From: Candidatus Pacearchaeota archaeon RBG_13_36_9
Lineage (GTDB): Archaea; Nanobdellota; Nanobdellia; Pacearchaeales; GW2011-AR1
Length of the DNA stretch: 19,022 nucleotides
Direction: 5' to 3'
NCBI GenBank assembly: GCA_001786395.1
Contig: MFWN01000044.1
Coordinates: forward strand, 20,070-39,091
In this document: piece after piece, positions 6,513-12,665 of the stretch
Layout: each line of letters begins with the position of its first letter
How positions within the stretch are numbered: the stretch's first letter is position 1
The notes under the pieces: generated by a model
Database searches by the model: none
Told to the model about the DNA's origin: nothing
What the model saw: only the letters and a program-made list of their open reading frames with translations
Translations under genes and position numbers: made by a program

Positions 6513-6520
6513 TTTATAAA
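6513..6520 (-). promoter_or_regulatory. TATA box of the single-pass membrane protein gene
   Basis: TTTATAAA is centred 25.5 bases before ATG 6491, predicting a leaderless transcript. The HIT-like gene ends 33 bases further upstream. Confidence 0.55.
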
Positions 6521-6552
6521 TCTTTCGTTTTGTAGCTACTTAGTAATAATAA

Positions 6553-7158
6553 CTAAGGTATCCTTCTAGGGGCTTTAGGAAGGTCTTCTACTTTAACTTC
6601 TTTTATTTGCTTTTTTTCCTGTTCAACAGGTTTTTTTTCTTCCTGTTTTGTTAGAATCTGTTGTAGCTCATAAAGCTCTTTGTCTTCTGCCTTTTTTCTC
6701 TCTAATTTTTTGTCTTTGTATAAAGGTATTACGTTTATTATCCCGTGTCCCTGGACATTGGAAGATTCTGTTTTTACCTCATCTGCTTTCAACTTTGTTT
6801 TTAATAGCTTGGCTGATTCCTGGGCAAGCTTCATGGCTTCTGGAGAATCTTCTGCTGGCTTGTGCTGTTTGAGTATAATAAGTATCTGCCCATGGGATAA
6901 GGGATTTATATCCAAAACCGCAATAGCTTCTTTGTTTTCAGCTATCTTATAAGAAGGTGTTTCTCCGCTTGCTATTGAGCAGAAGATGCAGCTGCCTCCT
7001 TTAATAAGATTATTTTTAACAAGAAACTCTTCCAGCTGCTCGGCATTCATCGAATTTATCTGCCCCATTGCAACATCCCTCTGCTCGTCAGGAAGGTTCT
7101 CAATCTGGTTGAACAGCTGTTCTTTAACCTGCTTTACTTCTTCTTCTGTCAGTGTCAT
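6553..7158 (-). CDS. HIT-fold protein with altered histidine triad
   Basis: The 201-residue protein has an N-terminal helical extension (1-55), a HIT-like core beginning at Cys57-x-x-Cys60 (CIFCSIASGETPSYKI) with NPLSHGQILIILKQH at residues 85-99, and a charged C-terminal tail (about 150-201, rich in Lys and Glu). HIT proteins hydrolyse or transfer nucleotides with a HxHxH triad. Here the equivalent positions read His138-Gly-Ile140-Ile-Asn142 before VIP, so the central nucleophilic histidine is Ile and the third is Asn. The fold may bind a nucleotide without classical HIT catalysis. ATG 7158 is leaderless by its TATA box. Confidence 0.75.
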   Translation of the reverse strand: MTLTEEEVKQVKEQLFNQIENLPDEQRDVAMGQINSMNAEQLEEFLVKNNLIKGGSCIFCSIASGETPSYKIAENKEAIAVLDINPLSHGQILIILKQHKPAEDSPEAMKLAQESAKLLKTKLKADEVKTESSNVQGHGIINVIPLYKDKKLERKKAEDKELYELQQILTKQEEKKPVEQEKKQIKEVKVEDLPKAPRRIP

Positions 7159-7178
7159 GTAAAATCCAGGAAAGGGTG

Positions 7179-7188
7179 TTTTAAATAA
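7179..7188 (-). promoter_or_regulatory. TATA box of the HIT-like gene
   Basis: Read on the minus strand this is TTATTTAAAA, centred 25.5 bases before ATG 7158. Confidence 0.5.
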
Positions 7189-7198
7189 TTAATTGTTT

Positions 7199-7630
7199 CT
7201 AGTCTTGAAGGGCGATTAGCACTGCTCCCAGCGCTATAAGCACTATTCCCATTGTACCTTTTAGAGTTATTTTTTCATTCAGAAATACAAACGCAAAAAT
7301 AAGTGCAAAAACAACAGACAGGTGGTCAATGCCAACTACTGAAGAAACTTTTCCCTGCTGAATTGCCATAAAATAAAACAGCCAGGATAGTGCTCCAACA
7401 ATTCCGCTTAAAATAATGAAAAAAGCAATTTTTGAAGTAAAAAATTCAGGGACTAGCTTTAACTTTCCTTGGACGAATATAATTGCCATCAAAAAAATAA
7501 ACGTTATGAATGCGCGGATAGTTGTTGCAACATTAGCATCCACTCCCTGCAGCCCTATTTTTGCGAAAATAGCAACTAAAGAAGCAAATACTGCTGAAAG
7601 CAGGGCAAAGAGCAGCCAGGAATATCCCAT
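7199..7630 (-). CDS. Half-size EamA/DMT family transporter
   Basis: I start this gene at ATG 7630, because the longer frame would run back through the TATA box and a hairpin element. The 143-residue product is almost wholly hydrophobic with about five transmembrane segments, beginning GYSWLLFALLSAVFASLVAI and ending in a conserved-looking block (DHLSVVFALIFAFVFLNEKI, then TLKGTMGIVLIALGAVLI), which is the end of an EamA repeat. Single-repeat EamA proteins of about 140 residues are known to work as dimers, in contrast to the usual ten-helix duplicated form. They move small metabolites across the membrane; the substrate is unknown. The composite hairpin element lies immediately upstream. Confidence 0.8.
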   Translation of the reverse strand: MGYSWLLFALLSAVFASLVAIFAKIGLQGVDANVATTIRAFITFIFLMAIIFVQGKLKLVPEFFTSKIAFFIILSGIVGALSWLFYFMAIQQGKVSSVVGIDHLSVVFALIFAFVFLNEKITLKGTMGIVLIALGAVLIALQD

Positions 7631-7650
7631 AGTAATTAGACATAAAATAC

Positions 7651-7659
7651 CTTTAAATG
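7651..7659 (-). promoter_or_regulatory. TATA box of the EamA gene
   Basis: On the minus strand it reads CATTTAAAG, centred 25 bases before ATG 7630. It abuts the hairpin element beginning at 7660, so the BRE position falls inside that element. Confidence 0.5.
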
Positions 7660-7773
7660 TCAGAATTCCACATGTTTTTAACATGTGGTAGAAGAGAGTA
7701 TGTGGAATTCTGAGCATGCTCAAAAACCACAGAAAACTAAACATGCCACAGGTCTTCGACCTGTGGTTTTTGA
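7660..7773. repeat. Composite double-hairpin element, copy A
   Basis: Two adjacent nested hairpin units meet at the perfect palindrome TGAGCATGCTCA (7711-7722). Unit 1: TCAGAATTCCACAT (7660-7673) pairs with ATGTGGAATTCTGA (7700-7713), and inside it CCACATGTT (7668-7676) pairs with AACATGTGG (7680-7688). Unit 2: TCAAAAACCACAG (7720-7732) pairs with CTGTGGTTTTTGA (7761-7773), and CCACAGGTC (7746-7754) pairs with GACCTGTGG (7758-7766). In each unit one arm can pair with either of two partners. The second unit has the mirrored layout of the first. A shorter relative is at 11162-11223. No coding function is evident. Confidence 0.7.
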
Positions 7774-7795
7774 CATAATTAATGTTTTGCAGAAC

Positions 7796-7957
7796 TTAAA
7801 TCTGGCCGGTTTCAGTGAATTTTTTCATAGCCTTTTCAACTATCACCACTGGGGCAAAGCCTTTTCTGCTGCAAGCTTTCATAAACTCATCATATATCTT
7901 TCTATCGATTCTGTAATCTATTCTCATTTTTTGAGGATCTGGTGGTGTTGCTGCCAT
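7796..7957 (-). CDS. 53-residue ribbon-helix-helix protein
   Basis: This small gene runs from ATG 7957 to TAA 7798-7796. The product matches the ribbon-helix-helix pattern: a strand with alternating residues (KMRIDYRIDRKIYDEFMKAC), a first helix, a Gly-containing turn (SRKGFAPV) and a second helix (VVIVEKAMKKFTETGQI). Such proteins are dimeric DNA-binding regulators or antitoxin-type repressors. A TATA box centred 25.5 bases before the ATG supports the start. No partner toxin is visible: the next gene downstream is a transporter beyond the hairpin element. The family assignment rests on pattern only. Confidence 0.65.
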   Translation of the reverse strand: MAATPPDPQKMRIDYRIDRKIYDEFMKACSRKGFAPVVIVEKAMKKFTETGQI

Positions 7958-7978
7958 AGAGAATAAAAACAAAGGAGG

Positions 7979-7986
7979 TTTATAAA
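7979..7986 (-). promoter_or_regulatory. TATA box of the ribbon-helix-helix gene
   Basis: TTTATAAA is centred 25.5 bases before ATG 7957 and supports this short gene as real and leaderless. Confidence 0.55.
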
Positions 7987-8027
7987 GTTAGTTATAGGCA
8001 TTTACAGAAAAATAGTTCAACTTTTAA

Positions 8028-8294
8028 TTACCCAAACGCTCTTCTAATGTCTTCGATTCTGACTGAAGAAACTCCTTTTATCTGGCTGATTAGGGTTTCA
8101 ATTTCGTCTGTGTCTTCGTTATCTGGCCAGGCGACTAAGAGACTCAAGGATTTTAAGCCAAAAGCCACTTCTTTCTCTTCTATGGTGATATTTTTAGATT
8201 TAGTAAGCTTCTTTTTTATCTCTTCTTTTATCTCTTCCAGGTTTGTCTCTAAGGATTCTGGCATTACTGTTACTTCAACTGCATTTTGTCCCAT
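8028..8294 (-). CDS. Elongation factor 1-beta (aEF-1beta)
   Basis: The 88-residue protein matches archaeal EF-1beta over its full length: the opening VEVTVMPESLETNLEEIKEE, the central EEKEVAFGLKSLSLLVAWPD and the end SQIKGVSSVRIEDIRRAFG are hallmarks. It is the guanine nucleotide exchange factor that recycles aEF-1alpha from the GDP to the GTP form during translation. Length is normal for archaea. ATG 8294 is leaderless by its TATA box, and the gene is divergent from the RPA gene. Confidence 0.92.
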   Translation of the reverse strand: MGQNAVEVTVMPESLETNLEEIKEEIKKKLTKSKNITIEEKEVAFGLKSLSLLVAWPDNEDTDEIETLISQIKGVSSVRIEDIRRAFG

Positions 8295-8315
8295 ATTACT
8301 TTTTTATTTAGTTTG

Positions 8316-8323
8316 TTTATAAA
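8316..8323 (-). promoter_or_regulatory. TATA box of the aEF-1beta gene
   Basis: TTTATAAA is centred 25.5 bases before ATG 8294. Confidence 0.55.
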
Positions 8324-8346
8324 TGTTGTGATAACAAACAACAATC

Positions 8347-8356
8347 CTTTTAAATG
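8347..8356 (+). promoter_or_regulatory. TATA box of the RPA gene
   Basis: CTTTTAAATG is centred near 8351 and predicts transcription from about 8377. This excludes the in-frame ATG at 8354, which is part of this box, and points to ATG 8396 with a leader of about 19 bases. Confidence 0.5.
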
Positions 8357-8395
8357 CCTGCTTTTTTATGGATAGATATAACAAAAAAAGGTACT

Positions 8396-9325
8396 ATGAT
8401 ACAAAACTATCAGCAGCTTGTTGAGAGAATTGCCAGAAGCAGTGGCCTTACTACAGAGGACATAGAGAGAAGGATAGAGGCAAAAAGGGCGAAGCTTTCT
8501 GGCTTGATTTCAAAGGAGGGGGCTGCACAGGTAGTTGCTTCTGAACTTGGCATAAGCTTTGAAAAAGAGAAGATGAAAATATCCGAGCTTCTTTCTGGCA
8601 TGAAAAAAGTAAATGTTGTTGGGAAGATTATACAGCTTTTTCCTGTAAGAGAGTACAACAAAGAGGGGAGGCAGGGAAAAATAGGCAGTTTTGTTCTGGC
8701 AGATGAGACTTCTAACATAAGAACAGTGCTGTGGGATACTAACCATGTGTCTTTGATAGAGAAATCTACTATAAAACAGGGAGATGTTGTTGAGATAAGC
8801 AATGGCAGCATAAGGAACACAGAACTTCATCTCACGGGCTTTTCTGACATTAAGTTATCCAACGAAATCCTAAGCCAGGTTGTTGAAAGCAGGGTGTTCC
8901 ACGAGAAAACTATAAAAGAGCTTATTCAAGGGGACAGCGTAGGCATCAGGGCTTTTATTGTCCAGCTTTTTGAGCCGAGATTTTTCACAGTTTGCCCTAT
9001 GTGCAGGAAAAAAGTGAGCGAGACAGGGGAGTGCGCAGAGCATGGAAAAGTCCTTGGAGAGAAAAGGGCTTTGTTAAGCATTGTCTTGGACGATGGAAGC
9101 GCAACTATTAGGGCAGTATTATTCTCAGACCAGCTTGAAAAAGTTATGGACAGCAAAGAGCTGGAAACAGGCTTTGAGAAAAGAAGGGCAGAGCTGCTGG
9201 GAAAAGAGATGCTTTTTTCAGGGCAGGTAAGAAAAAATCAGCTGTATGATAATCTGGAATTTTTTGTTGATGACTGGAAAGATATAGATGTTGATGCATT
9301 AATTGAGAAGCTGGAAAAGACGTAA
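8396..9325 (+). CDS. Replication protein A-like single-strand DNA-binding protein
   Basis: The 309-residue protein has an N-terminal helical domain (1-52), a first OB fold (about 68-152, KKVNVVGKIIQLFPVREYNK onward) and a second OB fold (about 178-295) interrupted by a zinc finger with Cys200, Cys203, Cys213 and His216. This is the architecture of archaeal RPA-type proteins, which coat single-stranded DNA in replication, repair and recombination, and would act with the RadA encoded at 11605. I chose ATG 8396 because the upstream in-frame ATG overlaps the TATA box and because AAGGT precedes 8396. It is divergent from the aEF-1beta gene. Confidence 0.88.
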   Translation: MIQNYQQLVERIARSSGLTTEDIERRIEAKRAKLSGLISKEGAAQVVASELGISFEKEKMKISELLSGMKKVNVVGKIIQLFPVREYNKEGRQGKIGSFVLADETSNIRTVLWDTNHVSLIEKSTIKQGDVVEISNGSIRNTELHLTGFSDIKLSNEILSQVVESRVFHEKTIKELIQGDSVGIRAFIVQLFEPRFFTVCPMCRKKVSETGECAEHGKVLGEKRALLSIVLDDGSATIRAVLFSDQLEKVMDSKELETGFEKRRAELLGKEMLFSGQVRKNQLYDNLEFFVDDWKDIDVDALIEKLEKT

Positions 9326-9368
9326 AGTATGGAGATGATATTAAAAATTTATCTTTAAAAATAGTGCA

Positions 9369-9440
9369 ATGATTTTTCATGAAATGAAAAAATTCCGCAG
9401 AGTAAAAATCGATTTTCAGGGCAGGCTTAGAATTAAATAA
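9369..9440 (+). CDS. Possible 23-residue basic microprotein
   Basis: A short frame (ATG 9369, TAA 9438-9440) encodes a 23-residue peptide ending RRVKIDFQGRLRIK. A TATA-like AT stretch at about 9341-9360 lies at roughly the right distance. The same DNA also carries the inverted repeats at 9373-9391 and 9405-9416, which may be its true reason. It is offered as a low-confidence candidate. Confidence 0.2.
   Translation: MIFHEMKKFRRVKIDFQGRLRIK
9373..9416. terminator. Inverted repeats in the gap after the RPA gene
   Basis: TTTTTCAT-GAA-ATGAAAAA (9373-9391) is a perfect 8-base stem and AAAATCGATTTT (9405-9416) is a perfect palindrome. They sit in the 132-base gap between the convergent RPA gene and the gene ending at 9458, so a two-way terminator role is plausible. 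Little else is visible in the gap. Confidence 0.35.
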
Positions 9441-9457
9441 GAAGAAGTGCGATTTAA

Positions 9458-9856
9458 TTATCTCTTTGGTTTATAATTACTTATTTGGGCATGTAACTTC
9501 TTAGTTTTCCCAAGGTCTTTTATTTTTTGTTTATAATCAGGGGTTCCTTTTTCACAAGACCCAGATTCATTTAAATAAAGTTTTCCGTTTATAAAATGCT
9601 CTAAAATCCCGATATATGCCCTTACGAATATTTTATCACCGACTTCATTAAGTGTTTGAATAAATGCTACTGAATTTTCTCCTTTCTTAAAGTCTGCGGG
9701 GCATAATTGAACTTTTGAAACTAGCCCTTCTTCTGTATTTCCTTTTGGATCTTTTACCTCTATGCAATCCCCAACCATTACTTCGGTGAGTTTCGGGGGC
9801 CCTTCATGAAAATAAGAGCGATCTCTTAAAATTTTTATTTCTGATAAATCTGTCAT
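9458..9856 (-). CDS. Small soluble protein of unknown function
   Basis: The 132-residue protein has an N-terminal beta-rich half (about 20-90, including GDCIEVKDPKGNTEEGLVSK) that looks like a small barrel, and a basic C-terminus (KTKKLHAQISNYKPKR). No signal peptide or membrane helix is present. The pattern recalls OB- or SH3-like barrels, but this is only an impression. An AT-rich CCTTAAAAAATAAG about 27 bases upstream fits a leaderless start at 9856. The 152 bases between this gene and the divergent one at 10009 hold promoters and a repeated AAAAGCAAT, nothing else seen. Confidence 0.6.
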   Translation of the reverse strand: MTDLSEIKILRDRSYFHEGPPKLTEVMVGDCIEVKDPKGNTEEGLVSKVQLCPADFKKGENSVAFIQTLNEVGDKIFVRAYIGILEHFINGKLYLNESGSCEKGTPDYKQKIKDLGKTKKLHAQISNYKPKR

Positions 9857-9979
9857 TCTTAATTTTCTTACTCTTACTTATTTTTTAAGGATTACTGTTC
9901 TGAAGTCCAAGCTTTTTGGAGCACTTCTTTCTAATTGGGTGGGCAAAAAAAGCAATTTTTATTTAACAAAAGCAATAGT

Positions 9980-9988
9980 TTTATATAA
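9980..9988 (+). promoter_or_regulatory. TATA box of the Nudix-like tandem genes
   Basis: TTTATATAA is centred 25 bases before ATG 10009, predicting a leaderless transcript. Confidence 0.55.
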
Positions 9989-10008
9989 TTCTCAGGCATT
10001 TATAGGCT

Positions 10009-10284
10009 ATGGAAGGAAGAATAGCTATTAGGTCTGATGCAGTTATCTTAAAAAATAACCAAGTACTTCTAGAAAATGGAAGTTTAATTGGCAACTGGAT
10101 AAGAGAAGGGGAGGATGCTGAAGAAGTTTGCAGGAAAAAAGCCAAAAGCCAAAGCTTAGATATAACTATTGTAAAGCCTTTGCATCCCCTGATACAATGG
10201 GGCATGGATGATAAAGGAGAGAAGGCAGTGGTTGTTTCATTAAATTACCTGGCTGAATTGAAAGGAGAAGAAAATGGAGGGTAG
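10009..10284 (+). CDS. Degenerate Nudix-like protein (pseudoenzyme)
   Basis: The 91-residue product is a diverged paralogue of the next gene: both begin MEGR, share hydrophobic strand 1 and contain LHPxIxW (residues 58-64 here). The Nudix box region is shortened to IREGEDAEEVCRKKAKSQSL, with KKAKSQS where the paralogue has REVKEEN, so the metal-binding glutamates are gone. The C-terminal third is also missing. It should not hydrolyse nucleotides by the usual mechanism and may regulate or pair with its neighbour. The frame is intact, has a good promoter and overlaps the next gene by 11 bases, so it looks expressed rather than dead. Confidence 0.65.
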   Translation: MEGRIAIRSDAVILKNNQVLLENGSLIGNWIREGEDAEEVCRKKAKSQSLDITIVKPLHPLIQWGMDDKGEKAVVVSLNYLAELKGEENGG

Positions 10285-10684
10285 ATTTATAATAGCTTCC
10301 GGGCCAGTAATTATTGAAGATAATAAGTTAATGGTCAATAAGGATGACAAGGATGATTTTTATAAGCTTCCCGGAGGGACAATAGAAGAAGGAATTGAAG
10401 ATTTGGAAGAGGCCTGCCACAGGGAAGTTAAAGAAGAAAACAATGCGGAAATTGAAATAATAAGGCCCTTGCATCCTATGATTTTATGGAAAAATCCACA
10501 GACAAGCGAGAGAATGGTTATTCTCCTTATTCATTATTTGGCTAATTTGAAAAATAAGCCTGAAATTAAACCTGTTCCCCCAATTCAGGAGATTAAGTGG
10601 CTGGATGTAAAGGAGATTATGGAAGGAAAGCATAACGTTGCTCCAAATATCAAGTTTTTAATTGAAAAAGGAGATATAAAATAA
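10274..10684 (+). CDS. Nudix hydrolase with non-canonical box
   Basis: The 136-residue protein has a recognisable Nudix box at residues 35-58: Gly35, Glu42, Arg50-Glu51, Glu54-Glu55. There is one extra residue between Gly35 and Glu42, and the usual final glycine is Asn57. The key metal-binding glutamates remain, so activity is plausible; the substrate is unknown. It starts inside the preceding paralogue behind the ribosome site AAAGGAG (10261-10267). The overlapping frames point to coupled expression of an inactive and an active copy. The YdjM-type gene follows after 25 bases. Confidence 0.8.
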   Translation: MEGRFIIASGPVIIEDNKLMVNKDDKDDFYKLPGGTIEEGIEDLEEACHREVKEENNAEIEIIRPLHPMILWKNPQTSERMVILLIHYLANLKNKPEIKPVPPIQEIKWLDVKEIMEGKHNVAPNIKFLIEKGDIK

Positions 10685-10709
10685 AAAACTTAAAAAAAGT
10701 AGGTGAAAA

Positions 10710-11159
10710 ATGTTAATAAGAACTCATCTGGCAATAGCAGTTTTTGCTATGCTGCTGTTTGTGCAGCGTGTGAATAACCCGCTGGTTTTCGTGTTTGTTG
10801 CTTTAATAGCAACTATGCTGCCCGACATTGACTGCGCGTTTTCAACTCTTGGAAAGAGCAAGGGATTAAGGTTTTTACAGTTCTTTGTTGACCATAGGGG
10901 ACCCATACATAGCTTTACTTTATGCCTGATTATTTCATTTATACTGGCATTTTTTCTGCCTGCACTGGCTTTTGGCTTTTTTTTGGGCTACTCGGTACAT
11001 TTATTTTCAGACAGCTTTACAAAAGAGGGCATCATGCCTTTTTGGCCTTATCCTGGAAAGAGTTCATGGAGATTGAAAACAGGAGGAGTTTTAGAAAGCG
11101 GAGTTTTTTTATTCTTCCTTTTGGTGGATGTTTTCCTGTTTATCTTTGTGATTCTTTAA
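10710..11159 (+). CDS. YdjM-type membrane-bound metal-dependent hydrolase family protein
   Basis: The 149-residue protein has about four transmembrane segments and the family's conserved polar residues: His6 (RTHLAIA), Asp39/Asp41 (LPDIDCAFS), His62-Arg63 and His67 (DHRGPIHSFT), His97 and Asp101 (GYSVHLFSDSFTKEG). This matches the YdjM/LexA-regulated integral membrane hydrolase family, whose His and Asp residues suggest metal binding at the membrane; the substrate is not established. AGGTGA at 10701-10706 is a plausible ribosome site and the gene may share the Nudix transcript. A hairpin element begins 3 bases after its stop. Confidence 0.82.
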   Translation: MLIRTHLAIAVFAMLLFVQRVNNPLVFVFVALIATMLPDIDCAFSTLGKSKGLRFLQFFVDHRGPIHSFTLCLIISFILAFFLPALAFGFFLGYSVHLFSDSFTKEGIMPFWPYPGKSSWRLKTGGVLESGVFLFFLLVDVFLFIFVIL

Positions 11160-11161
11160 TG

Positions 11162-11223
11162 TCAGAAATCTTACGATTTCTGAGCATCCCAAAAACGAAT
11201 GCCTTGGCATATCGTTTTTCTGA
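11162..11223. repeat. Composite double-hairpin element, copy B
   Basis: Unit 1: TCAGAAATC (11162-11170) pairs with GATTTCTGA (11175-11183) around TTAC. GCATCC follows. Unit 2: AAAAACGA (11191-11198) pairs with TCGTTTTT (11212-11219), enclosing ATGCC-TT-GGCAT (11199-11210); the element ends in TGA (11221-11223). It shares with copy A the borders GTCAGAA, TTCTGAGCAT, a CAAAAAC arm and a GTTTTT arm, while the stem interiors differ. It lies between the YdjM-type gene and the promoter at 11249. As RNA it could end or stabilise the upstream transcript. Confidence 0.6.
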
Positions 11224-11248
11224 TACATATTATAGATTGAGATAAAGC

Positions 11249-11256
11249 TTTTAAAC
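11249..11256 (+). promoter_or_regulatory. TATA box of the radA operon
   Basis: TTTTAAAC is centred about 25 bases before ATG 11277, so the first gene of the radA unit is probably leaderless. Confidence 0.55.
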
Positions 11257-11276
11257 AGGTTTTATCTTTAAGAGAG

Positions 11277-11612
11277 ATGGTTGAAAGAAAGAAAAGAAAG
11301 GGAAAATTAGAGTTATCATTAGTTGTAGCAAGTAAATGGGATGTTTTAAAAAAAGACCATACAACAGCTGAAGGTAAAAATGCTGAGAAGGTTGGTGAGC
11401 TGGATGTTTATGAGTATATGAAAGAGGAGGCAGAGGGGGTGGTCTTTTATAAAGAAGTTTTTGATGAAGATGGGAAATTAAAAAGAGCTTATTTTAGTAA
11501 TGCTGGAAAATTAGATTATGGGGATGAAACTGTAGAATTAAAGAATCTTTTGAAGGTGATACATGGAGAATATGTTTATATTGATAATAAACGAGAGATA
11601 GAAAATGGCTGA
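11277..11612 (+). CDS. Unknown protein cotranscribed with radA
   Basis: The 111-residue soluble protein starts with a very basic segment (VERKKRKGKLELS) and continues with mixed strands and helices: GELDVYEYMKEEAEGVVFYK, then a beta-like region (EDGKLKRAYFSNAGKLDYGD) and KNLLKVIHGEYVYIDNK. No signal peptide, membrane helix or metal motif is present. Its last 8 bases overlap the radA start, so the two are translated from one message. A role near recombination is possible from position alone. I do not recognise the family. Confidence 0.7.
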   Translation: MVERKKRKGKLELSLVVASKWDVLKKDHTTAEGKNAEKVGELDVYEYMKEEAEGVVFYKEVFDEDGKLKRAYFSNAGKLDYGDETVELKNLLKVIHGEYVYIDNKREIENG

Positions 11613-12633
11613 AGAAAAAGGTGAAAAGGCTAAGGAAGAAAAGGAAGAGAAAGAAGAGAAGAAAGACAAGAAAAAGAAAGAGGAAAAAGAGTACACTTTG
11701 TCTGACCTTCCTGGAATTGGCCCTAGTTCTATAGCCAAGCTGGAGGCAGCTGGAATTTATGATTTAATGGGGGTGGCTGTAATGACTCCGGCAGGGCTGG
11801 CTGAAACTGCTGGTTTGGGAGAGGCGGGAGCGAGAAAAGCAATTCAGGCAGCAAGGAAAATGATGAACCTGGATTTTCAGACAGGGACAGATTATGCTAA
11901 GAAAAGGGAGGAAATCTGCGTTATTACTACTGGCAGCAAGAATTTAGATAATCTTCTTGGAGGGAAAGGCGTGGAAACTAAATCTATGACCGAGGCATTT
12001 GGTGCTTATGGCAGTGGGAAGAGTCAATTGGGATTTGCGCTCGCTGTAAATGTCCAGCTTCCTGTTAATATGGGGGGCGCAAATGGAAAGGCGGTTTTTA
12101 TCGATTGTGAGGGCACTTTCAGGCCTGAAAGAATAAGGCAGATTGCAGAAGCTATAGGGGCTAATCCTGAAAAAATTCTAAAAAATATTTTTGTGGCTAG
12201 AGCACTAAACAGCGACCACCAAATTTTGCTTTTGGATAGAGTAGCGGAGATGATTAAGGAAGGCGAGCCAATAAAGCTTATAATTATAGACAGCCTGACA
12301 GCCCATTTCAGGTCAGAATTTACAGGAAGAGGGCAGTTAGCAGACAGGCAGCAAAAGCTTAACAGATATCTTCATAGTCTTATAAGGATATCTGAGCAGT
12401 ACAATCTCGCTGTTTATGTAACCAACCAGGTTATGGCTAATCCAGCTATAATGTTTGGAGACCCAACAACAGCTGTCGGCGGGCATATAGTTGCGCATTC
12501 AAGTACCTACCGCCTTTATTTGAGGCGGGGGAAGAAAGATTCAAGAGTCGCAAAAATGATAGACTCTCCCAATCTCCCTGAGAATGAAACTATATTTTTC
12601 TTAACTGCAGCAGGCTTAAGAGATTCCGCGTGA
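11605..12633 (+). CDS. radA: DNA repair and recombination protein RadA
   Basis: The 342-residue protein is the archaeal RecA/Rad51 strand-exchange recombinase. It has an unusually charged Lys/Glu-rich N-terminus (1-29), a helix-hairpin-helix DNA-binding domain (about 30-88, LPGIGPSSIAKLEAAG), the linker FQTG (91-94) at the polymerisation-motif position, Walker A GAYGSGKS (133-140), the catalytic glutamate region DCEGTFRPER (Glu169) and Walker B LIIID (225-229). The usual archaeal Walker A reads GEFGSGKT; here Glu, Phe and Thr become Ala, Tyr and Ser, a mild change that keeps the P-loop. RadA forms ATP-dependent filaments on DNA prepared by RPA (gene at 8396). Confidence 0.95.
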   Translation: MAEEKGEKAKEEKEEKEEKKDKKKKEEKEYTLSDLPGIGPSSIAKLEAAGIYDLMGVAVMTPAGLAETAGLGEAGARKAIQAARKMMNLDFQTGTDYAKKREEICVITTGSKNLDNLLGGKGVETKSMTEAFGAYGSGKSQLGFALAVNVQLPVNMGGANGKAVFIDCEGTFRPERIRQIAEAIGANPEKILKNIFVARALNSDHQILLLDRVAEMIKEGEPIKLIIIDSLTAHFRSEFTGRGQLADRQQKLNRYLHSLIRISEQYNLAVYVTNQVMANPAIMFGDPTTAVGGHIVAHSSTYRLYLRRGKKDSRVAKMIDSPNLPENETIFFLTAAGLRDSA

Positions 12634-12636
12634 AGA

Positions 12637-12644
12637 TTTTTAAA
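12637..12644 (+). promoter_or_regulatory. TATA box of the TFS-like gene
   Basis: TTTTTAAA lies just after the radA stop, centred 25.5 bases before ATG 12666, so the TFS-like gene has its own leaderless promoter. Confidence 0.5.
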
Positions 12645-12665
12645 CCCTGTTTCTTTAGAGGATAA

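Noticed and set aside
7631..7744. N-terminal extension of the EamA gene
   Set aside because: It would translate the TATA box and the hairpin element; ATG 7630 has correct promoter spacing and gives a normal half-size EamA protein.
7685..7966. A 93-residue plus-strand open frame across the hairpin element
   Set aside because: It runs through copy A of the hairpins and antisense to the ribbon-helix-helix gene, has no family resemblance or promoter, and is better explained as a by-product of these.
8354..8395. Upstream ATG of the RPA gene
   Set aside because: The ATG is part of the TATA box, so it would not be in the mRNA.
8410..8830. Minus-strand frames opposite the RPA gene
   Set aside because: They lie antisense to a gene with clear OB folds and a zinc finger, and their translations look non-biological.
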